NCBI GenBank assembly: GCA_035358815.1
Contig: DAOPQC010000004.1
Location: 400,741-464,740, forward strand
Origin: Thermoanaerobaculales bacterium
GTDB lineage: Bacteria; Acidobacteriota; Thermoanaerobaculia; Thermoanaerobaculales; Sulfomarinibacteraceae
Length of the DNA: 64,000 nt
Direction of reading: 5' to 3'
In this document: positions 49,072 through 57,173 of the stretch, one piece after another
Layout: each line of letters begins with the position of its first letter
Position numbering within the stretch: position 1 is the first letter of the stretch
The notes under the pieces: model-generated
The model's database searches: none
What the model saw: the letters and a program-made list of their open reading frames with translations, nothing else
Told to the model about the DNA's origin: nothing
Program-made: the position numbers and the translations under genes

Positions 49072-52000
49072 CTACTCGAGGCCCGCGGCAAGCGCCGCCA
49101 GCAGCTCGTCGACCCGGTAGCCGGACGCCGTCCCGGCGGCCTCGAGCAGCTCGAGCTGGCGGGTTGCGCTCGCGAGCCCCTCCGCGTCCGAGGCCTCCAT
49201 GGCGCAGACCACGGCGAGGCAGCGCCGGAGCTCGTCCCAGCACTCGGCGATGAACCAGTCCACCCCCTGGAAGCGGTTGACCCCCAGGAACGAGGAGACC
49301 GCGGGCCGGGCGAGCAGCCGGCGCATCATGGCCTCGAGGTCGGGCGGGCCCGCCGCCTCCGGCCGCCACCACTGCCGGCAGGCGTCGAGCACGCGAACCG
49401 CCGCGGCAGCCCGGTCGCAGGCCCACTCTCCGAGGCCCAGGGCCAGCAGGCTTCGCCGCAGGTTGGCGAGCAGGAACCAGCCGTCGAGCCAGCTTCCGAC
49501 ATCGCCCTCATCGCAGCCGTCGGGCGCTCCATCCGACAGCCGCCGCAGCAGGACCCACGCGATCGCCGCCGGCAGCAGCGGCGAGCCGGCGGCGGGCGGC
49601 GGTGACAGCTCCGCCAAGGCATGTCCGCGATCGCCGGCCAGCAGCTCCTCGAGATCGCAGCGGATCGCGCGCGCGAGCTCGGGAGCGTGCGCCGCGCCGA
49701 TCCGGGCCTGGATGGCCCCGAGCAGCTCCTCGAGCGTCGCCTCGACCCGGTCCAGGAGGCCGGCTTCCGGCGGCCCTTCCGGCGCGGCCGACAGCGCGTC
49801 GAGCAGGCCCTCGAGGTGGTCCGGGGCCACCAGCCTCCGGTAGGGCGCGAGGACCGGCTCGAGCTCGAGCTCGGCCAGCGCGTCGGCGATGCTCGGCACG
49901 CCGCGCCCGCCGAGCTGGGCCGCGAGCCTGGCGTAGCGGCGGTCGGGGGAGTCCGCCGCCTGCCGGATGTCCGCGAACGCGTGCAGCTGGTAGGCGGCGA
50001 GCTCCAGGTACAGGCCGTGGTCGTGGAGCGATCGGCAGTGGCGCAGGTACTCGAGGCCGCTGGCGGCGTCCGCGAGCACCACGTACCACTCGTCGCCGGC
50101 TGGCAGCTCGAGGGCCTCGGCGATGGTTGTGTGGCGGAAGCTGTCCGGGCCGCCGCCCGGCACGGTCTGGACCGCGCACGAGCGCCGGACCCAGCCCCTG
50201 GTCTCGGCGTACCGGTTGTGATAGAGCACCAGCGACCGCTCGCTGCCGCTGCCGTTCGAGTAGGCGAAGACGTTCTCGTCCACGGTGCCGTCCTCGCGGA
50301 AGAAGTCGTAGAGCTGGAAGCTCTCGACCTCGGCGAAGGCGCGCCGCCGGCGGAGCAGCGGGAACAGCTGGCGCTCGTGGCGCCGGACCAGCTCGGCGTC
50401 CGGCTGCTCGGCCCATCGGGCGCGGTAGAACTCCATCCCGTACTTCTCGGCCAGGCCTTCCGCCTGACCGTGGCCGAACATCGGCAGCCCGGGCAGTGTC
50501 GCCATCAGGGTCGCCACCCCGAAGTACTTGCCGTCCTTGCCGAACTGGTCGAGGGCGGTGCGCTCGTCGGGGTTGGACATGAAGTTGACGTAGCGCTTGA
50601 GGATCCGCGGGTCGAACTCGAGGGTGCTGCGGATCAGGTGCCGGTAGTCGGCGTTGCGCTCGTCGCGCAGCATGTTCATGAACGCCGAGTTGTAGACCCG
50701 GTGCATGCCCAGGGTGCGCACGAAGTAGCCCTCGAGCAGCCAGAACGCCTCGGCCAGCAGCAGCGTGTCCGGCGCCTCGGCCGCCACCCGGTCCACCACC
50801 TCCCGCCAGAACTCGACGGGCATTGCGGCGTCGAACTCGGCGCGCGTCATGCCCTGGCCGGCGCGCGACGGGATGTCGCCGCCGGAGCCCGGCTCCGGGA
50901 ACCAGAGCCGGTGGAAGTGCCGCTTGGTGAGCGTCATGGCGGCGTCGAAGCGGATCACCGGCGACTGCCTGGCGACGTGCAGGATGGTCTGGATCACGGC
51001 CTCCCGGACCTCGGGCTTCCGGTAGTCGAGCTGGGCGGTGTCGTTCCACGGCATGCCGGTGCCGTCGTTGCCGTGGTAGATGAACCGCTCGTCGCCGGTC
51101 CAGTGGTCGCGGCGCCGGAACACGACCGCGGCGTCGCTGCGGTCCCAGTAGTGGTCCTCGATGTAGACGCCGACCCGCTGGTCGTCGCACAGGTCGGGCC
51201 CGTTGAACGAGTAGCTCGGGAACGGCGGCCGGTCGAGGCTGATGAACCAGTCCGGGTGCTCGATCACCCACCGGGAGTCGATGCCGACGTGGTTGGGCAC
51301 CATGTCGGTCGCGATCCGGATGCCGCGCCGCCAGGCCCGGGCCTTGAGCTCGGCGAAGGCGGCGTCGCCGCCCAGGTCGGCAGCCACCCGGTAGTCCTCC
51401 AGCGAGTAGGCCGATGCCACCGCCTCGCCGTCGCCCATCATCCGCTTGATTCGGGCCGAGGCGCGGCTGCGCTCCCAGAAGCCGATCAGCCAGATTCCGG
51501 TGAAGCCCCAGCTCGCGAGACGGTCGAGCTCGACGTCCGGGATCGCGTCGAGGGTCGCGATCGGGCGCTGGTGGCGCTCGGAGAGCTGGCCCAGCCAGAC
51601 GTGGACGTTCTTGGCCATCAGCACCAGCCGCGGCATCCAGTCGCGATCCTCCGAGTAGGCCTCGCGCTCGTCCTCCAGGATGGAGAGCGCGGGGGCCTCG
51701 ACCGGGCCGGGCCCGAAGCCGAGGAACACGCGGCGCTCCTCGGCGAACAGGTCGAGGCTCGCGAGCACGCGATCGAGCTCGTCCCCGATCAGCACCGACC
51801 AGGTCATGCGGATGTAGGCGAGCTGGCCCTCGAGGGAGTCCGGGGCGGCCCGGATCGGCGCCTCGAGCAGGTCGAGCAGCCCGCCCCCGGTGCCCTCGAT
51901 CTTCGGCTGCCCGGCGAGGAAGACCCGCAGGCGGTCCATCGCCTTCAAGTAGGCGGTGCCGAGCCGCAGGGAGGAGTCATCGAACAGCTCGCGGAACGGC

Positions 52001-52500
52001 GCGAAGGCGGGGTTGCGGTTGGCCAGCCAGAGCAGGAGCAGCTCCTCGAGCGCCAGCTCGCGGTTGCGTTCGCCGCCGGTGACGCCGGCGAGCCACGCGG
52101 CGGCGGTCCGCTCGCCGCGGTGGACGGCCAGGGGCGGAAACTCGGACACGAAGGCGAGCAGCAGCTCGTCCACCGGAGGGCGGCCGATCGCGGCCTCGAG
52201 GTCCTCGAGGGCGTCGGCCAGCAGCCGGGGGTTGCTGAGCCGGCGATAGCGCGCGACCAGCAGGTGGGCAAACTCGTCGATCAGCCCCACCGCGTTGAGC
52301 TGGCCGGCGCTGACCGCGCGCTCGGGGAAGCGCGCGGCGTCGCGGCGCTGGTTGATCCGGTGCGCGAGCTCGCGCGCCGCCCGGAAGTCGGCGATGACGA
52401 CGTTGCCGGTGAGGGAGAACAGCGCGTCGTCGACGCCGTAGCGCTCCCTCGCCGCGCGCGAGACGTGGAACTCGCGCTCCGCTCGATCGCTTACCGCCAA
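49072..52500 (-). CDS. Large GH13 alpha-amylase-family protein with altered region IV
   Basis: 1142 residues if it starts at TTG 52500 (GTGGGGG six bases upstream); no in-frame ATG is near. About 340 N-terminal helical residues precede the (beta/alpha)8 barrel. The four GH13 regions are visible: ATDMVPNHVGID, the nucleophile Asp in VIRFDAAMTL, the acid/base Glu in LLLAEAFW, and FMSNPDERTA where the family has NHD, so the usual His is Pro. The pocket loop EHYWDRSDAAVVFRRRDHW-like segment is intact. A helical C-terminal region of about 350 residues follows. No signal peptide, so likely cytoplasmic, acting on glycogen or another alpha-glucan. Exact activity is uncertain. Confidence 0.85.
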   Translation of the reverse strand: MAVSDRAEREFHVSRAARERYGVDDALFSLTGNVVIADFRAARELAHRINQRRDAARFPERAVSAGQLNAVGLIDEFAHLLVARYRRLSNPRLLADALEDLEAAIGRPPVDELLLAFVSEFPPLAVHRGERTAAAWLAGVTGGERNRELALEELLLLWLANRNPAFAPFRELFDDSSLRLGTAYLKAMDRLRVFLAGQPKIEGTGGGLLDLLEAPIRAAPDSLEGQLAYIRMTWSVLIGDELDRVLASLDLFAEERRVFLGFGPGPVEAPALSILEDEREAYSEDRDWMPRLVLMAKNVHVWLGQLSERHQRPIATLDAIPDVELDRLASWGFTGIWLIGFWERSRASARIKRMMGDGEAVASAYSLEDYRVAADLGGDAAFAELKARAWRRGIRIATDMVPNHVGIDSRWVIEHPDWFISLDRPPFPSYSFNGPDLCDDQRVGVYIEDHYWDRSDAAVVFRRRDHWTGDERFIYHGNDGTGMPWNDTAQLDYRKPEVREAVIQTILHVARQSPVIRFDAAMTLTKRHFHRLWFPEPGSGGDIPSRAGQGMTRAEFDAAMPVEFWREVVDRVAAEAPDTLLLAEAFWLLEGYFVRTLGMHRVYNSAFMNMLRDERNADYRHLIRSTLEFDPRILKRYVNFMSNPDERTALDQFGKDGKYFGVATLMATLPGLPMFGHGQAEGLAEKYGMEFYRARWAEQPDAELVRRHERQLFPLLRRRRAFAEVESFQLYDFFREDGTVDENVFAYSNGSGSERSLVLYHNRYAETRGWVRRSCAVQTVPGGGPDSFRHTTIAEALELPAGDEWYVVLADAASGLEYLRHCRSLHDHGLYLELAAYQLHAFADIRQAADSPDRRYARLAAQLGGRGVPSIADALAELELEPVLAPYRRLVAPDHLEGLLDALSAAPEGPPEAGLLDRVEATLEELLGAIQARIGAAHAPELARAIRCDLEELLAGDRGHALAELSPPPAAGSPLLPAAIAWVLLRRLSDGAPDGCDEGDVGSWLDGWFLLANLRRSLLALGLGEWACDRAAAAVRVLDACRQWWRPEAAGPPDLEAMMRRLLARPAVSSFLGVNRFQGVDWFIAECWDELRRCLAVVCAMEASDAEGLASATRQLELLEAAGTASGYRVDELLAALAAGLE

Positions 52501-52518
52501 CGCCGACCCCCACGCACG

Positions 52519-52524
52519 ATGATA
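52519..52524 (-). promoter_or_regulatory. -10 element TATCAT upstream of the GH13 gene
   Basis: TATCAT on the minus strand 18 bases before the TTG start at 52500. It supports that start, since the longer frame would begin upstream of this promoter. Confidence 0.45.
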
Positions 52525-52618
52525 GACGGGATCAGGCCGAATCCACAGTGATCGGCCGTCAGCCCGGCCCGTCGGCGCCCGGTGGCAGATCCGGCTTCCG
52601 GCTTCGTGCTGCGCACTT

Positions 52619-52672
52619 CGTCGTGACGAATCCGGCTTCGCCTGTGGCTTCGCCGGGACGAGTCGCCGTGAC
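52619..52672 (-). repeat. Dispersed repeat family, copy 4
   Basis: On the minus strand it reads GTCACGGCGACTCGTCCCGG, then CGAAGCCACAGGCGAAGCCGGAT. Its first 15 bases are the same as in copy 1. Confidence 0.65.
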
Positions 52673-52736
52673 ACGGGCGGGCGGCAGGTGGCGGCCCTGT
52701 CACCTATCACGTATCACCATCACGTGTCACTTCTCC

Positions 52737-52782
52737 GGAAGCGGGCCCGGAAGCGGGCGCGGAAGCGGGCGCGGAAGCGGGG
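52737..52782 (+). repeat. Four tandem copies of GGAAGCGGGCGC
   Basis: Unit of 12 bases repeated almost perfectly (one unit has GGGCCC). It is the cleanest member of the GCGGAAGCGGGC family seen at 31981-32148. Confidence 0.8.
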
Positions 52783-52808
52783 TCAGGCAAACGCCGGTTG
52801 CGTCAGCG

Positions 52809-53834
52809 TCAGGAGCCGGCGGGCCATGGCAGGTCGACGGTCAGCGGGCAGTGGTCGGAGACGTCCCAGAAGGTGCCGTCCTCCTCGCCGGGACGTGACA
52901 CCAGCGGTCCGCAGCCGGCCCGCGCGCAGTGCAGCCACGGCCGGGCGGCCGGCAGGTCGCCGCCGAGGCCGCGCACCAAGATGTGGTCGAGCTGCGACGG
53001 CAGCTGGACGCCGTCCGCCTCGCCCTCTCCCTCCCAGTACTCGGTGCAGCCGGCGGCGTTGGGGACCCGGCTGAGCCCGACCCGGCCGTACAGGCGGTCG
53101 ACCGTCTCCAGCTCCCGGCGCGTGGAGCCGCGCTCACCGCCGGTGGTGTTGAAGTCACCCATCACCACCAGCCCCTGCCCGGAGGCGCTGCCGCTCCACC
53201 GTCGCAACCACTCGATCAGGGCGCGGTGCTGCTCGATGCGGACCGGGTATCCCTTCGGGCTCGCCTTCAGGTGAACCTGGACCACCGTGAAGTCCAGGCC
53301 CGGCCGGCCCCGGCCGCGCAGCCGCAGCGCGAGGGCCGGCCGCAGGTCCTCGTCGACCACGACCTCGCGGATCTCCACCGGCCCGCCGACCGCCTCCAGG
53401 ACCCGGTCGTCCCATGCGATGGCGACCCGCTGGCTCCACCGGCCGCCGTGCCGCGACATCACCACCTTGTAGGCGCGGTCGCCGGCGGTCCGCCGCAGGA
53501 TCGGGGGGAAGCGCCGCGCGTCTCGGATCTCGGCAAGGCCGAGAACGTCGGCGTCGAGACCGGCGAGGGCATCCTCGAGGTCGCAGATGTTGGTCTGCCG
53601 CGCGAAACCGAGCTCGGGGTCGCCGGCCCGTTCGTCGAGCGGGAAGTTCCGCACGTTCCAGGTGGCGAGCCGCAGCCATCCGGCAGGACACGGCGGCGGC
53701 AGCTCGCCGGCGGTCACGCCCGGCCCCGCGAAGCCGGCGCAGCGGAGGCGGCTGCGAAGGTGAAGCGCGGCGGCGGCGATCACGACGATCACCACCGCCA
53801 CCGCGACCACGGCCAGCTTCGACCGGCGAGCCAT
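52809..53834 (-). CDS. Endonuclease/exonuclease/phosphatase-family protein, membrane-anchored or secreted
   Basis: 341 residues from ATG 53834. One N-terminal hydrophobic segment (LAVVAVAVVIVVIAAAALHL) anchors or exports it. The EEP fold follows: LRLATWNVRNFPLDER (Asn), VLGLAEIRD (Glu metal ligand), VVQVHLKASPKGYPVRIEQH (His), VVMGDFNTTGGE (Asp and Asn), QLDHILVRG and the final SDHCPLTVDL (Asp-His). All catalytic residues are present. Members are DNases, sphingomyelinases or phosphatases; a secreted nuclease or lipid phosphodiesterase is possible, but the substrate is not readable. It is divergent from the cytochrome operon. Confidence 0.88.
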   Translation of the reverse strand: MARRSKLAVVAVAVVIVVIAAAALHLRSRLRCAGFAGPGVTAGELPPPCPAGWLRLATWNVRNFPLDERAGDPELGFARQTNICDLEDALAGLDADVLGLAEIRDARRFPPILRRTAGDRAYKVVMSRHGGRWSQRVAIAWDDRVLEAVGGPVEIREVVVDEDLRPALALRLRGRGRPGLDFTVVQVHLKASPKGYPVRIEQHRALIEWLRRWSGSASGQGLVVMGDFNTTGGERGSTRRELETVDRLYGRVGLSRVPNAAGCTEYWEGEGEADGVQLPSQLDHILVRGLGGDLPAARPWLHCARAGCGPLVSRPGEEDGTFWDVSDHCPLTVDLPWPAGS

Positions 53835-54168
53835 CACGGGAAGTGTCGCCGAGCCGGCCCGGGCTGGCAAGCGGATCTCCACCCGCGCCGATCGGCCACG
53901 GAAAGCCTGTCAAATGAGGAGAGTTCTCAATTTCCTCCGGCCTGGGGGGCGCTTGACTTCGGTGACGGTTCTAATCATATTCGTAACCGTTATGTCACAG
54001 CGCCCGGCCGGTTGCGGCGCCGCTCGGCGCCTCCTGGCGATCGAGTTGACGGTGTGCGCCCGCGGAGCGTGCCCGGAGCGCGGGACCGCGTGGTGCTCTG
54101 ACCAGGGCGCGGCGCCGATCACGTCCGAACCGACCATCTCAATCGAGAGAGACTAGGGAGGAACCACG
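53835..54168 (+). promoter_or_regulatory. Promoter and possible operator of the mtr-like operon in a 334-base gap
   Basis: A good sigma-70 pair is TTGACT (53953-53958), 17 bases, CATATT (53976-53981). An inverted repeat, GTGACGGTT (53962-53970) with AACCGT (53985-53990) and GTCAC (53994-53998), spans the -10. The local patch is AT-rich in an otherwise GC-rich region. A leader of about 180 bases follows, and AGGGAGG (54155-54161) is the ribosome site of the first gene. No gene lies in the gap. Confidence 0.6.
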
Positions 54169-56235
54169 ATGTTGTCGACTTCTCTTGTCCTGATCCTGCT
54201 CGCCGCGGCCGGCGCGATGCCGACCCAGCTCACCACCCCGGCGGCCAGCGCGGTGGTGACCGACGGGCCGGCCGTGCCCTCGCACCCCTACGCGAAGGGC
54301 CAGGTCGAGTACTACATGACTGACGAGGAAAAGGACTACATCCGACCCGGCCTGACGACCGAGATCCTGTCGGTGACCATCGGGGACGATCGTCGTCCGG
54401 TGGTCGAGCTCGCCTTCCTCGACGACATGGACCTGCCGCTCGACCGCGAGGGCCGGCTGACGCCCGGGCCGATCAGCGCCAGCTTCGTGCTCGCCTGGTG
54501 GGACAACGAGCTGCGCCAGTACACCGCGTACACGACGCGGCCGCAGACCAGCCCGATCACCGGCGTGACGGAGATCCAGGCTTCCGCGGACAGGAACGGC
54601 ACCTGGGAGGACATCGAGATCGGGCACGCCCGCTACACCTTCGGCACGGTGCTGCCGGACGGCTTCGACGGCTCGAAGACCCACACCCTCTACGTGTACA
54701 CGCGGCGCAACACCACCGAGATGGTCGGCAAGGAGTACTTCTCGGACCCGGACCTCGACTTCCGTCCCGACGGCGGCGAGGTCACCGAGACTTGGGGCTC
54801 GCTCCAGACCGAGACCTGCAACGCCTGCCACGACCCGCTCGCGCTGCACGGCGGCCCGCGCCGCTCGGTCAAGGGCTGCGTGACGTGCCACCAGCCGCAG
54901 TCGATCGACCCCGACACCGGCAACACGGTCGACATGAAGGTGATGGTCCACAAGATCCACATGGGGGCCGACCTGCCGAGCGTGCAGGCCGGGACGCCCT
55001 ACGTCATCATCGGCAACCAGCAGTCGGTCCACGACTACTCCGCGATCCTCTACTCGATGGACGTCCGCAACTGCACCAGCTGCCATCCGGCAGAGGCGGC
55101 CCAGGGCCATGTCTGGTACAGCGAGCCGTCGCGGGCCGCGTGCGGGTCCTGCCACGACGACCTCGACTGGGTGACCGGCGCCAACCACGCCGGCGGGCCG
55201 GCGGCCGACGATGAGTTCTGCGCCGTCTGCCACCAGCCCCAGGGGGACCGCGAGTTCGACGCCTCGGTGATGGGGGCGCACACCATCCCCACCAAGTCGG
55301 CGCAGCTGCCCGGCCTCAACATGGAGATCGTCGAGGTGGCCGACGCCGCCCCCGGCAGCATGCCGACGGTGTCCTTCACCCTGACCAACGACGACGGCTC
55401 GATGGTGGCCGACATCGCGAGCCTGCGCACCCTGACCCTGCGCGCCGCCGGCCCGACCGGCGACACCATCGACTACACGATCGACATCTCGCAGGACGCC
55501 CGCGACGCCGCGCTCGCCGGCGACGTCTATGTCAAGACCTTCGCCACCGCGATCCCGGAGGATGCCACCGGCACCTGGACCTTCACCGCCGACGTCCGCC
55601 GCACCACCGTCATCGACGACGGGTCGGACGATGGCCTCGAGGTGACCGAGGGCGCCTTCAACCCGATCTACTACGTGCCGGTCACGGGCGACGCTGCGGG
55701 CCCGCGGCGCGTCGTCGTCGCGATGGAGAAGTGCAACGTCTGCCACGACATGTTGGCGCTGCACGGCGGCCAGCGCCTGAACGTCCAGGAGTGCATGCCG
55801 TGCCACCGGCCGAACAACAGCGACGTCTCCCGGCGCCCGGCCGATCAGCTGCCGCCGGAGTCGGTCGACATGCGCTACATGATCCACAAGATCCACACCG
55901 GGCTCGAGCTGGTCAACGACTACACGGTGTACGGCTTTGGCGGCACGCCCTACAACTTCAACCACATCGGCTACCCGGGCGACCGCCGCAACTGCCTGCG
56001 CTGCCACGAGGAAGGGACCTACGGCGTGCCGCTTCCCGAGGGCACGCAAGAGGTCATCACGGAGCGCGACTGGTACTCCCCGATGCAGCCGGCGGCGGCG
56101 TCCTGCCTGGCGTGCCACAGCACGATCGATGCGGCGGCGCACGCCTGGGTCAACACGGCGCCGTTCGGCGAGGCCTGCGCGGCCTGCCACGGGGAAGACC
56201 GCGAGTTCTCGGTGGACAGGGTCCACGCTCGGTAG
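54169..56235 (+). CDS. OmcA/MtrC-family decaheme c-type cytochrome
   Basis: 688 residues from ATG 54169. An N-terminal signal (STSLVLILLAAAGAMP) has no lipobox Cys, unlike Shewanella OmcA/MtrC. Ten CXXCH haem sites: five at about residues 220-360 (CNACH, CVTCH, CTSCH, CGSCH, CAVCH) and five at about 520-680 (CNVCH, CMPCH, CLRCH, CLACH, CAACH). Each pentahaem block is preceded by a beta-rich domain, giving the I-II-III-IV arrangement of the family, with the MVHKIHMG and MIHKIHTG motifs that go with it. It should sit on the outer face of the outer membrane and pass electrons to minerals, humics or partners. First gene of a three-gene operon. Confidence 0.92.
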   Translation: MLSTSLVLILLAAAGAMPTQLTTPAASAVVTDGPAVPSHPYAKGQVEYYMTDEEKDYIRPGLTTEILSVTIGDDRRPVVELAFLDDMDLPLDREGRLTPGPISASFVLAWWDNELRQYTAYTTRPQTSPITGVTEIQASADRNGTWEDIEIGHARYTFGTVLPDGFDGSKTHTLYVYTRRNTTEMVGKEYFSDPDLDFRPDGGEVTETWGSLQTETCNACHDPLALHGGPRRSVKGCVTCHQPQSIDPDTGNTVDMKVMVHKIHMGADLPSVQAGTPYVIIGNQQSVHDYSAILYSMDVRNCTSCHPAEAAQGHVWYSEPSRAACGSCHDDLDWVTGANHAGGPAADDEFCAVCHQPQGDREFDASVMGAHTIPTKSAQLPGLNMEIVEVADAAPGSMPTVSFTLTNDDGSMVADIASLRTLTLRAAGPTGDTIDYTIDISQDARDAALAGDVYVKTFATAIPEDATGTWTFTADVRRTTVIDDGSDDGLEVTEGAFNPIYYVPVTGDAAGPRRVVVAMEKCNVCHDMLALHGGQRLNVQECMPCHRPNNSDVSRRPADQLPPESVDMRYMIHKIHTGLELVNDYTVYGFGGTPYNFNHIGYPGDRRNCLRCHEEGTYGVPLPEGTQEVITERDWYSPMQPAAASCLACHSTIDAAAHAWVNTAPFGEACAACHGEDREFSVDRVHAR

Positions 56236-56299
56236 CGACGATGGACGACCCGCGGCCCCGCCCGGGGCCGCGGGCGCCTCGCGGAAAGGTAGGATCGCC

Positions 56300-57163
56300 A
56301 TGAGAGATCTGATCCGCACACTCGCCATCGTCGCGCTGCTGCCGCTGTGCCTGCCGGCCGTCGCCGTCATCGCCCAGGACAGCGCCGATGTGAGCGAGGA
56401 CTGCGCCGCCTGCCACGAAGACGTCGTCGCCGCGTTCAAGACGACGATTCACGCCGTCGCTGCGCGCGGCGGCCCGAGCTGCGCCACCTGCCACACCGAC
56501 GGCTACCGCCACATGGAAGAGGGCGGCGACGTCGCCCTGATCGCGGTTCCCAAGGGGGTCGACGGCGAGCAGCTCTGCCTGGGCTGCCACCAGCAGATCG
56601 ACGCCATGTTCTCGGTGCGGTCGGTCCACAGCGACACCGCGGTGGTCTGCACCGACTGCCACTCCATCCATGCCGGAAGCGACCCGCGACGGCTGCTGGC
56701 CGAGCCGTCGGTCGAGCTGTGTGCGACCTGCCACGCCGCGCCCGCCAACTCGTTTCGGCGGCCGTTCGGGCACCGGCTGGACGTCGGCGGCCTGGAGTGT
56801 GTGAGCTGCCACAATCCCCACGCCGGAAGCGGCCGGGACAACCTCGTGGTCGACCGCTCGGGCGAGGGGCCCTGCGTGTCGTGCCACGCCGAGAAGCGGG
56901 GGCCCTTCGTGTTCCCGCACGTCTCGGGCGTGGTCGGCGACTGCATGAGCTGCCACCAGCCGCACGGCTCGTCGAACCAGATGGCGCTGACCCGGTCGCA
57001 GGTTCACCAGGTGTGCCTCGAGTGCCACAGCCCGATCGAGGGCGTCACTCTCGGCTCGCAGCCGCCGTCGTTCCACGACATGCTGAGCCCGCGCTACCGC
57101 AACTGCACGACCTGCCACGTGGCGATACACGGCTCGAACCAGTCGCCGCAGCTGCTGAAGTAG
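56300..57163 (+). CDS. MtrA/DmsE-family periplasmic decaheme cytochrome
   Basis: 287 residues from ATG 56300 with AGGATCG-type ribosome site. Signal peptide at 1-25 (TLAIVALLPLCLPAVAVIAQ). Ten CXXCH motifs in DmsE order: CAACH, CATCH, CLGCH, CTDCH, CATCH, CVSCH, CVSCH, CMSCH, CLECH and CTTCH. HSIHAG, HNPHAG and HQPHG provide distal His ligands as in MtrA. In the known conduit this cytochrome threads the MtrB barrel and connects periplasmic electron donors with the outside haem protein. Gap of 64 bases after the first cytochrome gene. Confidence 0.94.
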   Translation: MRDLIRTLAIVALLPLCLPAVAVIAQDSADVSEDCAACHEDVVAAFKTTIHAVAARGGPSCATCHTDGYRHMEEGGDVALIAVPKGVDGEQLCLGCHQQIDAMFSVRSVHSDTAVVCTDCHSIHAGSDPRRLLAEPSVELCATCHAAPANSFRRPFGHRLDVGGLECVSCHNPHAGSGRDNLVVDRSGEGPCVSCHAEKRGPFVFPHVSGVVGDCMSCHQPHGSSNQMALTRSQVHQVCLECHSPIEGVTLGSQPPSFHDMLSPRYRNCTTCHVAIHGSNQSPQLLK

Positions 57164-57173
57164 GAGGAGGCCG

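Larger units (their letters stand above)
52501..52808. other. Gene-free stretch between the GH13 gene and the EEP gene
   Basis: 308 bases holding the GH13 promoter (TATCAT), copy 4 of the GAAGCCGGAT family (52619-52672), a short ATCACGTRTCAC-rich patch and the 12-base tandem repeat (52737-52782). No supported gene. Confidence 0.6.

Noticed and set aside
49621..52551. Open frame of 976 codons on the plus strand
   Set aside because: Mirror frame of the GH13 gene in GC-rich DNA; no domain, no ribosome site, biased toward Val/Glu/Arg/Gln.
54139..56439. Open frame of 766 codons on the minus strand
   Set aside because: Antisense to the decaheme cytochrome gene with its ten haem motifs; no recognisable protein features.
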